A stretch of DNA of 64,000 nucleotides from Ahaetulla prasina. Lineage: Eukaryota > Chordata > Lepidosauria > Squamata > Colubridae. The notes beneath the pieces are model-generated. The model had not been told where the DNA came from. It saw only the letters and a list, made by a program, of their open reading frames with translations, and searched no databases. Within the stretch, counting starts at the first letter, position 1. Each line of letters begins with the position of its first letter. A program made the translations under genes and the position numbers. Below are positions 53,047 to 63,849 of the stretch, in pieces. The DNA lies in contig NC_080540.1 of NCBI RefSeq assembly GCF_028640845.1, forward strand, positions 162,192,438-162,256,437, written 5' to 3'.

Positions 53047-54313
53047 AGTTTACATTTTTGTAGTTGGCTGACAAGAATAATCTGCACCAATTCCAAAGCA
53101 AGCTCCTGATGGAACAAAGACTGCTATTAAATCAGCAATGCCTGTATGAATGACCATCTTCTTATCCTGAATTTGTGAAAGCAATAAGTAAGCCTCTCTC
53201 TCCTCCTTTCTTCCACTGTCTTCTCTGGATCAGGAAGAACTATCGTAACAATCTCTGAAAATTATTCATTGTGAATTCTACCATGCAGCAAAGTGCAAAG
53301 GTTGACCAGGTGATGAAACGTAGCAGGATAGAGAAGGAATCAGAAGCTGAATGATCCAGTGAAAAGTTAGGGAAATACTGGTTTGGGTCAATTCAGCACA
53401 ATCTTTCAGGCAGCAGTAAAATAGAGTGGAGGAATCTGCTGTACGCCCATAAATATATTGTAGTGTCCACCTGGGATTTATTAAAATCACAAAGAGTTCC
53501 CGCTACATATAGTCAAAAGTCTGTCTACTCTGGTGTTTCATTACCCCTGATAGTCAACTGTTTTTCTTTGACAAACCAACAACCACATTCTCCACACTTT
53601 GTTTCATATGTATCAGGAGTCTGCCTGGATTACAAAGAATGGAAAAACCATAGTTATATTAGATGAAATTCATATTTCCAACTACGGGATCCAATAATCA
53701 TCTGTCTCTTCTCCTTTTCAAGAAGCTTTGGGAGACCTCCTACCCAATGCAAATTTTTTATTCAGTAAGTTCCAATGCGACCTTCCACAAATAGAGGTCA
53801 CCATTATGTGCTTTCTGTGTGAGATTTTTAAAACAAATTTGCTTCATCAAAGATCTTGGAAATCCAAAAGCTTGCGACTATGTTAACTACCTTGGATAGA
53901 GACTGTGAAATTCAAAGAATCATTCTGATTCTGATTCTGGTGGGGTGATTACACAGCCATAAAACTTTTCTCTATCACTAGCCATAAATTTCTCCAATCT
54001 TTTTTCAACACCCTTCAGGTTCATCACTTGGGACAGTGAATTTTATAAGACGACTCTGCATGGTGAAGAAGCCCCTTCGTTCTGTCTGATCACAAATGAA
54101 TTAGGTCAAATACGTCTTCTCACAGAGACCTATGCCCATTCAGGGTTAAGAATATCAGATGCAGAATTACACTGAGGCCATTATGCCTTCTTGATGGTTT
54201 GTATTCCTTCAGAATGTGGGGCCTTAAGAAAAAATGTGCATTGAAGACCTCACATATACTTCTGGATGCTTTACCAGTAACCCATGTCTTTTTTCTCTTT
54301 ACCTTCCTACTTT
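53047..54313. other. Unassigned sequence
   Basis: About 1.3 kb with no gene recognised. Confidence 0.5.
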
Positions 54314-54318
54314 CCTTC

Positions 54319-54947
54319 TGTTGTGGTCTGCCAGCAGCCTGCAGAGCTGGCAGCGGAGTCAGACAGCGATGAGGCTGAGGAAGAACATGGGCCAGTCCTG
54401 GAGGCTGAGGAAGGCCCATATGAGGGCTCTGCGTTGGAGGCTGAGATAGGGCCAGGGCCATCGGGAGTGATGTGCAGACTCCAGAGCCTCCCGAGGCTGC
54501 CAGTAGTGAGGCAGAGGAACAGGAGGAGCCTGTTTCTAATGCACGCATGAGAAGAGCTGCCAGAAGGCAAGAGCAGCTAAAGCAAAGAGGACGACTCGAG
54601 AGTAGGGCCAAGAGATGATTGGCCCCTCCCATAAGGCTTAAAAGACCAGCAACGGTGTTTGGGCTCTTTGCCGGAAAACAACGTTGATAGACTTGCTCAT
54701 TGTCTTGCTGCATTTATTTCTTGCCGGCGTCTTCTGCTTTTGAACTTTTGCCAAGAAAAAGCCTTTGGCAATTTGCCTAATTAGACCAAGGTTGGTGATA
54801 AGACTGAAGAACTGTGTTATGAATAATTTGCTATGATTTAGTTTGGACGACGCTGAGAATGAGTTAATTCTCAGCTGTTTTAACAAAGTCTGTTTGTTTT
54901 TGAATTGATTGCATCTACTGCTACCTACTTGGGCCTGGGTCACAAAA
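54319..54947 (+). repeat. Solo LTR, family B (copy 2)
   Basis: A 629-bp plus-strand LTR from TGTTGTGGTCTGCCAGCAGC to TGGGTCACAAAA (last CA decayed). Perfect 5-bp duplication CCTTC at 54314-54318 and 54948-54952. A TATA-like GCTTAAAAG lies near 54637. The LTR frame is open from the start to about 54470, then shifted relative to the other copies. A short hairpin GCTGAGAATGAG...CTCAGC lies near 54850. Confidence 0.92.
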
Positions 54948-54952
54948 CCTTC

Positions 54953-56127
54953 TCTCTCCTTCTTTCTATTTTCTCCATTTCCCATCATATTGGCTTCCAG
55001 ACATTGGGATCCTTTCTTTCCCTCTTCAAGTTTTGAAAGGTTTGGAGTGCACACAAGAACAAAACATGAAAGGCTGTTTCTCCGAAGGGTGTTGAAGAGA
55101 AAGAAAATGTGGAGAAGGTATAGGACAGGACTTCTGTTTTTTTAAAAAAAAATAAGTTAGTCACTTGTGTTTGTTTCTACACTTTATGGACTCATGGTCA
55201 CCACAGTCTTCTGGATGGTGTCCAATCTTTTTCTCATAAATTCTGCTCCTCGTTAACAGCCCAAAAAACTTAGGCGGACTTGACCCTCAGTTTTGCAGTG
55301 GTCCCTTTATCAACCCAGTCATAAAAAGTCATTCGTTTCTTGACAAACAATGTCCATTCCCAAGAGTAATTACCCAAATCTTTTGCCTTGCTGAGTTATT
55401 TTCCCTCTGCTCTTAAAATTGCCTTCTAAGAATAAGAAACAATGAAAAATCTATATAGTTTTTTTTCCTGATGGCTTCTATTACCACAACCCTTCCAGGC
55501 TATTCATCAATTCTGGCAATCTTGATTTAGAACTGATTTTTTTCCCCCACTCTGTCTGTGGAGGAAACATCTCTGAAATGACTTTCCGAATAGATTCCGA
55601 GTTTAAGAAACACACAGCCGCCTGTTTTGTTTTTCTGAAGGATTATCAGGCAGAAGACCAGTTGAGAAAAGGCATTTTGTCACTTGCTAGTGTTCCCTCT
55701 CACTTTAGAGGATACATTTCATCAGTGGCCCCCTGACTCATATTGTAGCAATAAACTATTTTTTTTTAAGTACCCTCCTTAGCCTCTTAAATTTTTCATT
55801 TTTTATTTCAGCTGCCTGACACATTCAGGGAGGGCTCGTTCATAATTCCAATTCAATTCCACCTATGCCTCAGTCTGGATGTTTTAAAAATGGCAAGCAT
55901 CCATTTGAATATATCACTATGCAAGTAGTCCCCTAACATCCACTTTCTAGCACACACCTGTGGAACCATTCCTTTTGTATTTGTATTTGTGCTTTAGTTG
56001 TTTCTGGGTGCTTTGGTTGTTGGACTGAATAAAAAGGCAAACTATAAGTAGAAGAATTAAATATTAATTTCTTACCAACTTTTGTCGGGAAATAAAACGA
56101 AATGGTTGCATTGGGTGTTTTTTTTTT
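54953..56127. other. Unassigned sequence
   Basis: About 1.2 kb with no gene or repeat recognised. Confidence 0.5.
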
Positions 56128-56385
56128 TATTTGCATTTATATCCCGCCCTTCTCCGAAGACTCAGGGCGGCTTACACTATGTTAAGCAATAGTCTTCATC
56201 CATTTGTATATTATATACAAAGTCAACTTATTGCCCCCAACAATCTGGGTCCTCATTTTACCTACCTTATAAAGGATGAAAGGCTGAGTCAACCTTGGGC
56301 CTGGTGGGACTTGAACTTGCAGTAAGTGCAAGCAGCTGTGTTAATAACAGACTGTCTTAACAGTCTGAGCCACCAGAGGCCAGAG
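56128..56385 (-). mobile_element. SINE type 3 with L2-like tail
   Basis: Read on the minus strand: tRNA-like head (GGTGGCTCAGACTGTTAAGA, B box GTTCAAGTCCC), central domain (GTTGACTCAGCCTTTCATCC, AAAATGAGGACCCAGATTGT), and the tail CCGCCCTGAGTCTTCGGAGA then AGGGCGGGATATAAATG. The tail is the same hairpin that ends the L2 LINE at 2135-2165, so L2 is the likely mobilising partner. Confidence 0.9.
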
Positions 56386-56646
56386 GGTGTTTATCAGGAC
56401 TGGCCTATAAATATTAAAAATAATACTGCCACACCCCCATGTCATCATGATTTCATCTGTGCTTTTGCCCCCTTGAAAATTTTCTTTCTCCTGCCCTGCA
56501 ATACAGGTACCAGTAGTCCTCAACTTGCAACCATTCATTTAGTGACCATTTGAAGTTACAATGGCACTGAAAAAAAGCGACGTATGACCATTTTTCAGAC
56601 TTATGATCATTGCAGCATCCCCATGGTTACATGACTTACATTGGAT

Positions 56647-57328
56647 CAGGGCAGAAATCCAGTAGGTTCTGACAGGTTCTGGAGAACCGATAGCGGAATT
56701 TTTGAGTAGTTCGGAGAACCGGCAAATACCACCTCTGGCTGGCCCCAAAGTGGGGTGGGAATGGAGATTTTGCAATATCCTTCCCCCAGGAGTGGGGAGG
56801 GAAGGGGGATTTTGCAGTATCCTTCCCCCAGGAGTGGGGTGGGAATGGAGATTTTGCAATATCCTTCCCCCAGGAGTGGGGAGGGAAGGGGGATTTTGCA
56901 GTATCCTTCCCCCAGGAGTGGGGTGGGAATGGAGATTTTGCAATATCCTTCCCCCAGGAGTGGGGAGGGAAGGGGGATTTTGCAGTATCCTTCCCCCAGG
57001 AGTGGGGAGAGAAGAGGGATTTTGCAATATCCTTCCCCCAGGAGTGGGGAGAGAAGGGGGATTTTGCAATATCCTTCCCCCAGGAGTGGGGAGAGAAGGG
57101 GGATTTTGCAATATCCTTCCCCCAGGAGTGGGGAGGGAAGGGGGATTTTGCAGTATCCTTCCCCCAGGAGTGGGGAGGGAAGGGGGATTTTGCAGTATCC
57201 TTCCCCCAGGAGTGGGGAGGGAAGGGGGATTTTGCAATATCCTTTCCCTGCCACACCCACCAAGCCATGCTTACCAAGCCACATTCACAGAATCAGTAAG
57301 TAAAAAAAAAAATTGGATTTCACCACTC
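56647..57328 (-). mobile_element. hAT MITE group 1 expanded to 12 modules
   Basis: Ends CAGGGCAGAAATCCAGTAGG and TTGGATTTCACCACT, flanked by CATTGGAT and CATTTGGAT. The interior from 56752 to 57241 is a tandem array of a 42-bp unit (separate entry). Confidence 0.9.
56752..57241. repeat. 42-bp minisatellite, about 12 units
   Basis: The unit contains CCTTCCCCCAGGAGTGGGGA and GGGGGATTTTGCARTAT. The first six units alternate between two variants (GGGTGGGAATGGAG and GGGAGGGAAGGGGG), making three 84-bp dimers. The later units are of one type. As 42 is divisible by three, five overlapping frames of 182-232 codons stay open on both strands; none is credible as a gene. Confidence 0.96.
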
Positions 57329-57564
57329 ATTTGGATGCTTGGCAACTGGTTTATATTTATGGTAATTGTAGTGTCCCCTTTTGTGACTTTCTGACAAGCA
57401 AAATCAATGGGGGAAGCCAGATTCACTTAACAACCATGGTACTAACTTAACAGTTAACAGTGATTCGCTTTAAAAATGGTGGCAAGAAAGCGGGACAAAA
57501 CTCACTTGGCTTAGCCACATAAATTTTGGGCTCCACTGCGGTCGTAGGTCGAGGACTACCTGTA

Positions 57565-58408
57565 ATAGCCCTTAGAGGGACTACACAAATAATCCTCCCC
57601 CCACCTCCCAAGGTCCATCAATTTAAAACCCTTTTAAAAAAAAAGATTCGCAAACATCATAGGCAGAGATGTGTTCTTTTTTTAAAAAAAAAGAAAACAT
57701 TGAGCACCAAAGGTTAAAATATGACTTGACAGCACAAATAAAAATTGATAAATTTAAAAGGCGAGGGAGAGTTTTAAAAAAGTCTTCGTTTACTGCCATC
57801 GTAAGAGTTAGAGGCCACTGATGTGAAGACTCTTCCGTGGATCTATGCCCAACCTACTGTAGCATGAAAGGAGGCTTCAAGGCAGAGCTTGAGATTATGA
57901 ATTATGTGGGAAGAGGCCTTTCAGCATCTAGGAAACCAACCTGAACAGGCTGTATAGTTAGGACTGAGCACTTTTGAGCACAGGAGCAGAGAATAAACCA
58001 GTGAAAATCATACTACCTGTATGTTGCGTGACGCGATTAACACTTTCCATCCCTTCAGCAGTTTAAGGAACATAATTGTGGAAAATATAGACAAAAGAGT
58101 TTTGCTAGAAAAGAAATCCGCTTTATATTTTAGGCATCTAGGTTAGGTCAGAGTAAGAAAACTAGCTTCTAGTGACGGATAAACAATTGCAGAGTTGTGG
58201 GATGTTGCAGAAAACGCCTTTCTCCTTTGTGTCTCCTAATCTGAATTGGAGGGCTTGTTTTGCAGATTTTAAATTGTGGGTGGACCAGCAGGGTTAATCT
58301 GGTCCTTCAAACTGAAAATACGAGTGGTGTATATGTAAATTGAGGAGGTACAAAAACTCTTACACCCATTTTCATATTCATATATATATACACACACAGT
58401 CCCCATGC
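57565..58408. other. Unassigned sequence
   Basis: No gene recognised. A runs lie at 57635-57645 and 57683-57692; a short (TA/CA)n patch at 58381-58398. Confidence 0.5.
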
Positions 58409-58416
58409 AACAACAC

Positions 58417-58651
58417 CAGAGGTGGGTTTCAGCAGGTTCTGACCAGTTCTGGAGAACCAATAGTGGAAATGTTGAGTAGTTCGGAGAACCAGTAGTAAAA
58501 ATTCTGACTGGCCCCACCCCCATCTATTCTCTGCCTCCCAAGTCCCAGCTGATCAGGAGGGAATGGGGATTTTACAGTATCCTTCCCATGCCATGCCCAC
58601 CAAGCCATGCCCACAGAACTGGTAGTAAAAAAAATTTGAAACCCACCACTG
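58417..58651 (-). mobile_element. hAT MITE group 1 (1 module)
   Basis: 235 bp from CAGAGGTGGGTTTCAGCAGG to GAAACCCACCACTG. Perfect 8-bp duplication AACAACAC (58409-58416 and 58652-58659). Confidence 0.94.
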
Positions 58652-58659
58652 AACAACAC

Positions 58660-59585
58660 AGTATCTAGAAGCTTGAATTGGTTCAAAATGCCAGGGCTGC
58701 CGAGAGGATAATTAAGTGCTGGAACAAGACTAATATAAGCCCCCTCACCTCATTTCATAATGAGGTGAGATATACTGAAATGTAATATAAAATATATTCA
58801 TAAACTAAATGTAACTAAACTTGCAAACTTAAGCAAATCAGTCATGAAATTAAAATTCAATAAAGGTTTTGTCAAACAAGGCTCCAAGGCGGTTTTGCTA
58901 TATCCACAAAGTATAGAGTATGCAGTATATATCCAATATTGCTTTTCTTTTTAAAATTTTGGTTTTGTAATTATTTTTTTTTAAATTTTCCTCTTCATGG
59001 GCCCCCTTTGAGCTCCACGGGCCCTGGAACAATGTACCGGCTGCACTCCCCTCTCCTCAGGCCTACAAAATGCCGTGTGTCGCCTCTCCTGCAGGAGCTG
59101 CATTGGCTGACAGTTTGCTTCCAGGTCCAGTTCAAGGTCCCAGTTGTCCCTTTCAAAGCCCCACATGGTTTGGGACCAAATTATTTGAAGGGCCATATTT
59201 TCCCAATTACACGTATCCAATCCACCGCAGCAGGGAGGCAGAATACGTTACGAGTCTCCTCTCCAAACAAGATCCATCTGGCGGGATCAAGAAGAAGGGC
59301 CTTCTCTGTGGTGGCTCCCACCTTCAGAGATAAGTTTGCCCTCCCCTTTCAGTTTGACGTTCTTTTGCAAGGCCCTGAAGAAATTGTTCTGCCAACAGGC
59401 CTGGGAACCCCAGAATTATATGGAGCCCATCAAGTGGCTCGTTTGATTGTTGTCGTTGGGGAGAGGAGTATGGCTTTTTGTGTTGTTTTTGCATTGGGAT
59501 TTTATCTTTGTAAGCTGCCCAGAGTCACTGAGAGTTATTATATTGGGAGGCCATATAATTTTTCTTAAATATATAAAATAAACAT
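58660..59585 (+). mobile_element. L2 LINE 3' end (degraded)
   Basis: TTGGTTCAAAATGCCAGGGC (58678-58697) is the L2 LVQNA region. After AT-rich intervening DNA the frame 58939-59568 shows LLQELHWLTVCFQVQFKV, FKAPHGLGPNYLKG and SRRRAFSVVAPTF, all L2 C-terminal blocks, followed by an AT-rich 3' end. The frame is intact only in patches, and an insertion or other rearrangement of about 300 bp separates the two parts. Confidence 0.85.
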
Positions 59586-60457
59586 AATTGAGATTTTAAT
59601 AATAAAAATTTTCCTTAAGATCAAAAGTTCCAAAGGTGTTTTTTCAAGAGGCAACTGGACTTCTAAAGAATGCAAATGATTTTTTTTATAAAAATAGTAC
59701 ATTTGACAATACCAAAAAGCAATCAAAGGTTTTATAATAAGGCACTTCACACATGTTTTTGGTATACTTTTGAAAGGATGGGAAAACCATTCTTCAGCTG
59801 TTGGAACTACTACTCCCAGCAGCCATATATTCGTTATACTTAATTTTAAAGAAAAGTCAAACTATGATCATGCCTATAACATTAACATTCAAGACAGTAA
59901 TTACTATTGATAGAATATACACTTTTTCTTTTCTATATTTAATTCTCTACGGCACCTACATAATAGAATATCAGGAATCTAAGTATATTACATAAATATC
60001 ATTGTATTGAAATAACATATTGTATTAAAACTGAGAAAATGGAGCAAGTTTATATGGCAAGATTTAATAATATTTTAATGGATTGAGCTAGTTGTATTTT
60101 AATTTTTAATGGATATACTTTTAGTTTCTATAAACATCATTCATGTATATATAGGTTTTCTAATTTTATTAGTACTGCTATATTTTTAGTTATACTTTGT
60201 CATATGTTTTGGTTGTTATTACACACATACACACTTATGTGTACAAATGCACACAAACAGCCACCATCACCACTCAAAAAAATTGAGGAGAAGTAACAAC
60301 GCAAGAGAAAACAAAGAAAAGGCTGCACTTTATTTATTTATTTATTTTATTACATTTATATGCTGCTGATGTCACTATAAAAAGCAAACCTGCTGCCCAG
60401 AAATTATTCTTCATCTATGTTTCTCACCAGGGAGTTTCCCTTCAAGGTCAGATCTCT
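59586..60457. other. AT-rich unassigned sequence
   Basis: No gene. (TTTA)n lies at 60330-60350. Confidence 0.5.
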
Positions 60458-60564
60458 GAACTGTAGAAAGTTAGAACCCCACCCCTCTCCTAGAAGAATG
60501 AAATATTCTAGGAAATATTAAAAAGGCAGAATATGATATTTCCCTGGATGAGAAATGGAGAAAC

Positions 60565-61127
60565 TGTTGTGGTCTGTCTGCAGCCTATGGAGCTGGCAAC
60601 GGAGCCGGAAAGCGATGAGGCTGAGGTGGGGCCAGGGCCATCAGGAAGTGAGATGCGGACTCCAGAGCCTCCACAGACTGATAGTAGTGAGGCAGAGGAA
60701 CAGGAGGAGCCTGTTCCTAATGTACGCATGAGAAGAGCTGCCAGAAGGCAAGAGCAGCTCAAGCAGAGAGGACAACTCGGGAGTAGGGCCAAGAGATTAT
60801 TGGCCCCTCCCATAAGGTTTAAAACAGACCAGCACCGGTGTTTCAGCTTTGCCGGAAAACAACATTGTAGCTGTGTCTTCTGCTCTGTCTTCTGCTTCAT
60901 GTACGTCTTTGTTTTTGTGGCTTCTGGACGTTTGCCAGAAAGAGCCTTTGGCAGTTTGCCTAATTGGACTAAGGTCTGTGAGATAACTGAGGAATTTGTG
61001 TTGGGAGGCATTTGTTTTACTTTGAGTTGAACGACACTGGGAATGAAGTAATTCCCAGCTGTTTGAATAAAGTTTGTTTTTCCACGGACTAAGTTTATTA
61101 CTACCTACTTGGGTCTGGGTCACAACA
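60565..61127 (+). repeat. Solo LTR, family B (copy 3), nested in LTR C
   Basis: 563 bp from TGTTGTGGTCTGTCTGCAGC to TGGGTCACAACA, with a perfect 5-bp duplication GAAAC (60560-60564 and 61128-61132). TATA-like TTTAAAA at 60818-60824, AATAAA at 61066-61071. Exactly 66 bp shorter than the copy at 54319 through an in-frame deletion between two GAGGCTGAG repeats. Confidence 0.95.
60587..61030 (+). CDS. LTR-resident acidic/Arg-rich reading frame (family B)
   Basis: 147 codons from the Met at 60587, the best-preserved plus-strand version. It begins MELATEPESDEAE, loses 22 codons relative to the other copies without shifting frame, continues GPGPSG, MRTPEPPQTD, AEEQEEPVPNVRMRRAARRQ and EQLKQRGQLGSRAKR, and ends in a longer hydrophobic tail that runs through the TATA region. 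Survival of the frame despite a 66-bp deletion is notable, but selection is not shown. Alternatives are a chance open frame in GC-rich sequence. Confidence 0.35.
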   Translation: MELATEPESDEAEVGPGPSGSEMRTPEPPQTDSSEAEEQEEPVPNVRMRRAARRQEQLKQRGQLGSRAKRLLAPPIRFKTDQHRCFSFAGKQHCSCVFCSVFCFMYVFVFVASGRLPERAFGSLPNWTKVCEITEEFVLGGICFTLS

Positions 61128-61617
61128 GAAACATGGTTTTTGAGGCAGGAAGCAGACTCACTCTTAATAGTCCCCACCCTCCTCAATAGCACACAGCAGA
61201 TGTCAGCACTTAAGAGATAAAGAGATGGCTAGGTCTATTCATAAGCAAATACACTCATCCAAGAGTCAACAAAGATAGGACTAGCCCTCAGCCACAATAG
61301 TAATTGCCCAAAGTCCCTTTATTACATCACCCAGCAAGATTCAACCAAGCCTGGCACACAGACAGCCTACAAAGTTAGTTAAGATCTCCACCCCCTGGGA
61401 GTCTGACAGCCAATAGGATACTTGCCCTTGCCACAGGAACAGGAAGCTCAAGTCCAAAGCCCAAGAGAGGGTATAAATAACACTCACTGTCCACTCAATG
61501 GACAGTGCGCTTAATGGTTCTGCTCCATTAAACCATCCTTCCAAGCAGCCTTTCTATTTCCAGTGTCTTTCTCCCCACTTGGAACTGAACCCAGATGGAC
61601 ATTTCTTCCAACAGAAC

Positions 61618-62636
61618 ATACTTGGGAAAAGATTGTTTTGCTCATTTTGGTCTGCTCTGTGATTCAAAAAAAACCATAAAGGAGGCTTTTGAAAAGGGCT
61701 TTGCTCCTCTCGGCTGCTGCTTGTGCTATGAATCAAACAATCCCATGTTCTTTGGGGAGCCACATTCATCACTGATTGCATTTTTTCACACCCTCGCACG
61801 ATGATGGGCAAAATGCGCAATTCATTAGGGACAGATGCAGAACGGTTATTGTTGTTCTCCTTTCTTTCTTTCTTGCTCTCTCACAGATATGCTCTATCCC
61901 GGGCGCCTCGCTTGATGTGCCTCTTGAGGGAAAGGGGCAAATTGGTGGATTAAGAATGAAGGAAGTTTAATAGATTTTCCGTCTGGCTAACAGTAACCAG
62001 GAGAATCCGCTTTCTTAACCGAGGGTGCGCAATCCACCTGTTCTATCCGATAGGAGTGATTTAGCTGGGTTTAGGTTGCCCAGTGGAAAATGACAGTGAT
62101 CTCCTACAAAATGAGAAACACAAGCTGGGTGGTCACCTGGGGCCTCTCCCAGGCAATGGGCTTTTCAGAAGCTGATGGATTGGCAAGTGGGGAGAAAGTA
62201 CCCGTGCCTTTAACTAGGCCCTTTAAGTGAGTTATAGCAGCAGGGAGAAGCATCTGTAAGTTGTTGGGAAGGCAGTTGCAGAGAGATTATAATGGGTACA
62301 TACTACCTGGAGTCTACATAGTGTCTGGCCTTAGCAAGGTTGAAAGGGGCACTCCTGGTTATATTGGAGACAGAATGCTGAAGTCCTTGTTGCTCTCTGA
62401 GTTTGGTTGTTTGCTTGCAGAAATTTCACTACCTGACTAGGTAACATCATCAGTGCTAGTGAGTGTGGAGTTTGTTCCCTGTTTACATACAGTAACTTGC
62501 TTTCCTGGTATTGATGGGAATATGGTTTTCTCCTTGATTATATTGTTTTCTGCTTGATTTTTTGTCTGGTATTAATCCCTGCTTATCTGGATGTGGACAC
62601 ATAGAGATAAACCGTATCTAGGGGAAGACATGTTTC
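61618..62636. other. Unassigned sequence
   Basis: About 1 kb with no gene or repeat recognised. Confidence 0.5.
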
Positions 62637-62830
62637 TGAAGTACAAAGAGGAAAGAAACAAAAGGAAAGAAAGAAAGAGAGAGAGAGAGAAAGAGGGAGG
62701 GAGGGAGGGAAGAAGGATGGAAGGAAGGAAGGAAAGAAGGAAAGAAGGAAGGGAGGGAGGGAGAGAGGGAAGGAGGGAGGGATGGAGGGAGGGAGGAAGG
62801 AAGGAAGGAAGGAAGGAAGGAAGGAAGGAA

Positions 62831-62906
<76 letters not shown>
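62637..62906. repeat. (GAAA)n/(GGAA)n/(GGGA)n purine tract
   Basis: Purine-only on the plus strand: mixed GGAA and GGGA units, then (GGAA)n at 62792-62833 and (GAAA)n at 62834-62905. Frames of up to 137 codons here are repeat artefacts. Confidence 0.97.
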
Positions 62907-62908
<2 letters not shown>

Positions 62909-63140
62909 CAGTGGTATGGTGGTTAAGGCACCGGACTATGAAAAGGGGAGATAGTGAGTTTTGGTTCCAACTTGGGCATGAAGCCAGCTGGGTCATCCTC
63001 TTTGAGCCCTAGGATGGAACAACTGCAGGAACTAAATCCAGGCAGTTGCCAGGAGTCAACACTGACTGAAAGATGCAGAGACGCACAAATAGCCAAGGGG
63101 ATCCTCACAGTCTTTCATAAGGCCAAAACTCTTGCAGGGC
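62907..63140 (+). mobile_element. tRNA-derived SINE (MIR-like layout)
   Basis: Head GTGGTATGGTGGTTAAGGCA with GAGTTTTGGTTCCAAC, body GAAGCCAGCTGGGTCATCCT. Starts exactly where the purine tract ends. The 3' limit is uncertain. Confidence 0.65.
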
Positions 63141-63847
63141 CAGGGAGGAAGAGAGGAAGCAATGTAAAGGGATGACCTTGTTCAATTGTGGGGTGAAGGG
63201 AAGCCTATAAACGGTGTATCAATTTATTAGGCGTTTTAAAGCAGCTACTAAAATGAAGGTTGCAAAGGATGCTATGATAGCTATAGTGATCCTTAATCAT
63301 TTTAGCAGCTAATAAACGTGGATCTAGATTTACTTTGATGGGCTGCAATAATTACAGGAATAAAAAAATATTTTAACAATACATATACCTTTGTGTGATC
63401 TATGGGTAATCCCTCTTTTTCTGAATTAAAGCAACAGATTTGGCCCCATTTGCCAGTTGCCATCAATTCAGGTGCAACATTTATAATGAAGACTAGGGCT
63501 ATCTAAACTCTTTTCTTGCAGCTATTTCTATTCTTTAACTGGATAGGAAAGAAATGTTATTTTTCACAGGGAAAATTTCAGTCCTACCATGAGTTTGATT
63601 CAGTGCTTTCCAATTCTGGGTAAATTACCCCTGATTGGGTAGAAGTGTTTTTATACTTTGGATAACAGCACATAAATAAACCCATTACCACAACAGAGAA
63701 TTTAAATCGACTTAAAGAGTGCCAGGAGTACTAAAATATATTCAAAAATCTCGCTAACTATTCCCGTTAAGATGAAAAATCAATGAAATTACCAACGGTA
63801 ATTTGTTGAAATGTCATAAAGATTATTCAGTGATGCTGTTTTTAAAA
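63141..63847. other. Unassigned sequence
   Basis: AT-rich, with no gene recognised. Confidence 0.5.
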
Positions 63848-63849
63848 TA

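Larger units (their letters stand above)
56504..57562. mobile_element. Tc1/mariner-like MITE (copy 2) with nested hAT MITE
   Basis: From CAGGTACCAGTAGTCCTCAA to GGTCGAGGACTACCTG with TA on both sides. CTTAACAACC motifs occur in the right half. It is interrupted at 56647-57328 by an expanded hAT MITE. Confidence 0.8.
60462..61613 (+). repeat. Solo LTR, family C (copy 2), split by LTR B
   Basis: From TGTAGAAAGTTAGAACCCC to GACATTTCTTCCAACA with a 4-bp duplication GAAC (60458-60461 and 61614-61617). TATA box TATAAATA at 61472-61479, ATTAAA at 61527-61532. Without the nested LTR it is about 580 bp, close to the copy at 28745. Confidence 0.9.

Noticed and set aside
56539..57394. Five overlapping frames of 182-232 codons on both strands
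   Set aside because: They are produced by a 42-bp tandem repeat (14 codons) with no stop in several phases. The peptides are pure repeats and lie inside a MITE.
62583..63012. Lys/Glu/Arg-rich and Phe/Leu/Ser-rich frames
   Set aside because: They are translations of the GAAA/GGAA tract.
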